NCBI GenBank assembly: GCA_025457785.1
Contig: JALOTS010000085.1
Span: forward strand, 1-8,044
DNA length: 8,044 nucleotides
From: Pontiellaceae bacterium
Lineage (GTDB): Bacteria; Verrucomicrobiota; Kiritimatiellia; Kiritimatiellales; Tichowtungiaceae
Direction of reading: 5' to 3'
How positions within the stretch are numbered: the stretch's first letter is position 1; every line of letters begins with the position of its first letter. Below, piece after piece: positions 7,001 to 8,044 of this stretch. Both the position numbers and the translations under genes were made by a program. The notes under the pieces are model-generated. The model was not told where the DNA came from, searched no databases, and was given only the letters and a program-made list of their open reading frames with translations.

Positions 7001-7940
7001 GAGCGGTAGAAGCGCATGGCAGCCGCCCCAGAAACAGATCCGGGAAATAATCACTGCCGTCAACGGCTGCATAATAAAGATCCGTGCCGGCATTGGCACT
7101 GTAGTAGGAGTGCAGTGTCTTGTACCAGGCAGGGATATAAGCTGAATCGCCGACCAGAAGTACATAAACGGGGGCCGGATTCCAATTGCTGTAGGCGTTG
7201 CTTATGTAGGCAGTGATGTTCGTGCAGGTGGGTGTCGCACTGATCTCGGATATTTTCACCACGCGGGTTTTGAAACCTTTAGCGTGCTTCCACTGCGCCA
7301 GCGGCAGGATGTTGGTGTAGAAATTATCATGCGTAATAATCAGGTAGTCTGCACCGTTGCCCGTTGAAAGATCAGGCATCGGATCGGCCGGCGCGTCAGC
7401 AGCGGCCGGTTGTCCATCCAGCACCCCGTCAAAAAAAGGCGCAAACTCCTGTGCGCCGAGCTTATCCGTGTTCGTACACGGCACAGGCGGATTACCCTGC
7501 GGCGGGTCAAACTCCAGATGCCAGCGCACTCGGCGGGCCGCCTTCAGCGCACTGCGGCCGGCATTGTAAACAACCGGGGTGTAGTTGATATACACGAGCG
7601 CCTTGCGCCGCACGCGCATCTGATCGGCAATGTACACCGGCTGCGCAGGCATAAACTCATCACGCTGATACGCCTTGTGGTTCCTGATAAACGGCGGATT
7701 CGGCGCGCCCGCCTTGTCCGTCGGCGGTTCCTGACGAGGAGCGACGTTATACCTGCCTGTAAGCTCAACCCACTCTACCTCATCCACCACCAGCCGCACC
7801 GTGACACCCGCAGGCACTTCAACAAACTCGCCGTAGCAGGGCAATTCCGGTTCCCCAACCTCGCCGCACCTGCCGCCGCCAGGCAGATCCAGCACAGAGT
7901 AATCCCCATCTGCAAGCCGCACCGTCTGCACCAGACACAA
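4017..7940 (-). CDS. Gingipain-type C25 cysteine peptidase, large multidomain secreted protein (5' end uncertain)
   Basis: About 1307 residues from a TTG at 7940. Residues 1-190 resemble a C25 propeptide ('DGDYSVLDLPGG', 'GEPELPCYGEFVEVPAGV'). Residues 195-590 form the caspase-like peptidase domain: 'DYLIITHDNF' (198-207), 'YVLLVGDSAYIP' (259-270), 'YFPDLFLGRLP' (298-308), probable catalytic His439 in 'HRDHGSQTGGW', probable nucleophile Cys473 in 'SINCETAWFDG', then 'VIGATRVSY' and 'LLGDPEQ'. An Ig-like segment follows (about 597-688). Two tandem 106-residue beta-repeats (689-794, 795-900) come next, then a beta-rich region (901-1180). The end is 'DDLDNDGIPNWWEQQYFGG' (a Ca-binding-like linker, from 1187) and a C-terminal module ending GYYRLGVQLE. 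It likely degrades extracellular proteins. No signal peptide is visible and no ATG exists before residue 97. The frame is open upstream to the window edge, so the true start may lie outside, or the 5' end may be damaged. Confidence 0.9.
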   Translation of the reverse strand: MCLVQTVRLADGDYSVLDLPGGGRCGEVGEPELPCYGEFVEVPAGVTVRLVVDEVEWVELTGRYNVAPRQEPPTDKAGAPNPPFIRNHKAYQRDEFMPAQPVYIADQMRVRRKALVYINYTPVVYNAGRSALKAARRVRWHLEFDPPQGNPPVPCTNTDKLGAQEFAPFFDGVLDGQPAAADAPADPMPDLSTGNGADYLIITHDNFYTNILPLAQWKHAKGFKTRVVKISEISATPTCTNITAYISNAYSNWNPAPVYVLLVGDSAYIPAWYKTLHSYYSANAGTDLYYAAVDGSDYFPDLFLGRLPCASTAQCDLMVNKILNVEKTPDSTTAMYQTVLTAGQFADTDPSDGYEDRLFIETAEAVRDFYVAQGYTVPTAYCADTVITPRRYNNSNGSLLHTNGTLYGGTQTYVSTSAGTAAISNTINNGVWLVQHRDHGSQTGGWATPPFSPTRASQLGNANKLPVVMSINCETAWFDGAGDSLAEAFLKNPNGGSHAVIGATRVSYSWYNDWFTHGLYECMYTNYFETLSGIPYYKSGLTYGNNYCGHGTHLGQMLNFAKILMYEKLGAGTVTQIQFDILTLLGDPEQSPRNAVPRVLTVTHPNQLDALVPASFNVTVTAGGVPVSGALVALVLDPDEYRTAYTDASGVAPFSFAPYVSGNTNPLMSVTVSGQNSVPYTNCVTIRPDALMVMSGDGLSSTGYYGGPFILSNTVYALSNKGTSNLSWTAGCTSTWVTVSSAGGILSPGQTNLVTVSISAAANTLNVGTYGAVVNFTNVNNGRVQMRTVALNVRDGLQITPSDGLSSIGYQGGPFTPSNTVYTLSNTGTSNLSWTAGCSSNWVTVSPSGGILASGQTNLVTVSINTNANSRGAGTNTGVIVFSNVTSRTSSTRNVQLVVRPRVLVRFAWDPVAPAQYVGQPVPVRIQALDATDSLLVLFTNRVGLSGWPGSGGTNLPIGSGIKTWDHPMNTYWHDSRTQVIYLTNEVGNACSINSLALNVTKVPGQVMTNWTIRMKHTSLAGYGVSPVWETGWTTVFQTNEPIGTTGWRTFVFSTPFSYNGTNNLLIDFSHNNSSYTTAALCQCTTGSQNRAVYYYTDSGAGDPLGWPTNGYNPTRYVTSNIPNLRLGVSDPVVNMTPTNSGNFVSGVWTGAVTVLQAASNMVLRADDGNGHAGISSVFSVLTGLPDDLDNDGIPNWWEQQYFGGATNANPNEACSNGINTVRQAYIAGLNPNDPQSRLQISDFQALTAGKVLGWNAVSGRVYSVYWTSNLLNSFQCLESNIPWTRGSFTNQTAVPCGYYRLGVQLE
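5241..5558 (-). repeat. Second copy of a 318-bp in-frame tandem repeat (residues 795-900 of the C25 peptidase)
   Basis: Encodes a 106-residue beta-sandwich-like unit starting 'DGLQITPSDGLSSIG' with the core 'TSNLSWTAGC.SNWVTVSP.GG'. This resembles BACON-type adhesive domains, in which a Trp-Val-Thr-Val strand and a 'GQTNLVTVSI' strand recur. By my count 65 of 106 residues match the preceding unit, with about 80% identity over positions 10-70. Its DNA still aligns closely to the other copy, so the duplication is relatively recent or kept alike. Confidence 0.8.
5559..5876 (-). repeat. First copy of the 318-bp in-frame tandem repeat (residues 689-794 of the C25 peptidase)
   Basis: The same 106-residue unit, beginning 'DALMVMSGDGLSSTG' and sharing 'GTSNLSWTAGC', 'GGIL', 'GQTNLVTVSI'. 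The two copies abut without a linker, so the period is exactly 318 bp. Divergence is concentrated at the start of the unit and in its last third ('SAAANTLNVG' versus 'NTNANSRGAG'). These domains probably space the peptidase from the C-terminal module or help it bind its substrate. Confidence 0.8.
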
Positions 7941-8044
7941 CGAAGCTTTAGCCCAACTTCCGCGGCCTAAAAAATAAGTTTTTATCCCGCAACGCTTTGC
8001 GGGGCCGCAGGCACTACATTTTCGCGCATTCTCCGTTTTGATAG
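7941..8044 (-). other. Upstream stretch in open frame with the C25 gene, coding status unclear
   Basis: On the reverse strand the C25 frame has no stop from 8043 to the TTG at 7940, reading '...KCSACGPAKRCGIKTYFLGRGSWAKAS'. It holds no ATG or GTG and does not look like a signal peptide. In another frame an ATG at 8029 gives a 15-codon frame (MRENVVPAAPQSVAG) ending before the C25 gene. The stretch also holds a stable hairpin and A/T-rich runs, which look more like an untranslated leader or an inserted repeat than coding DNA. No promoter can be named with confidence. Confidence 0.4.
7986..8003 (-). terminator. Hairpin upstream of the C25 gene
   Basis: CCCGCAA and TTGCGGG pair perfectly around a 4-base loop. 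On the reverse strand a T-run follows only about 11 nt later (complement of 7969-7974), so it is a weak terminator candidate for a transcript entering from the right, or a leader structure of the C25 mRNA. TGCGG/CCGCA at 7998-8009 could form an overlapping, mutually exclusive stem. Confidence 0.35.

Noticed and set aside
1..8044. DGR template repeat or reverse transcriptase within the window
   Set aside because: No second copy of the VR framework blocks, no AAC-rich tract and no RT motif was found on either strand by reading.
1..8044. CRISPR arrays, tRNA or rRNA genes, IS ends
   Set aside because: No regularly spaced direct repeats, cloverleaf-like segments, rRNA signatures or transposase fragments were seen.

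Overview
The window looks like chromosomal DNA from a Gram-negative, glycan-degrading bacterium of the PVC group. My best guess is Kiritimatiellota or a close relative. This rests on protein style: Thr/Asn/Ser-rich secreted proteins, a 'DxDGIPxWWE...YFGG.TN' linker followed by a 'GRxYSVYWTSNL...GYYRLGVQLE' C-terminal module, and an SUMF1/FGE-like secreted protein beside a GH92 mannosidase. No marker gene confirms the phylum.

Layout from left to right: (1) the 5' part of a reverse-strand AAA_14/DUF4143-type ATPase, cut by the window edge, with a 21-bp inverted repeat over its start codon. (2) About 200 bp of non-coding DNA with two 19-bp palindromes related by compensatory base changes, plus other hairpins. 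(3) A reverse-strand secreted FGE-sulfatase-fold protein (stop at 547). (4) A divergent promoter region of about 175 bp that holds a 9-codon reading frame with a perfect AGGAGG; its stop overlaps the FGE start. (5) A forward-strand secreted GH92 alpha-mannosidase, 1863-4001. (6) A convergent reverse-strand gingipain-type C25 cysteine peptidase of about 1307 residues, 4017-7940, with two tandem 106-residue beta-domains and a PVC-style C-terminal module. Its 5' end is unclear because the frame stays open to the window edge.

The most notable observation is in the FGE-fold gene. Its last ~110 coding bases read like the variable region of a diversity-generating retroelement (DGR). The framework RVxRGGxW...A..CRAA.R....P......IGFRVV is intact. 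Every position where DGR template repeats of this fold usually carry AAC/AAT (Asn) codons holds another codon ending in C or T (GGC, GAC, GCC, AGC, TGC, GGT, GAT; one is still AAC). A hairpin begins 4 nt after the stop, as expected beside a DGR homing site. No reverse transcriptase, Avd or A-rich template repeat is in the window, so this would be a target served from elsewhere, or an orphan.

Together the mannosidase and the C25 peptidase suggest extracellular or envelope breakdown of mannosylated glycoproteins. The FGE-fold protein is better read as a hypervariable binding protein than as a sulfatase-activating enzyme. These links are inferred from proximity; the genes do not form one operon.
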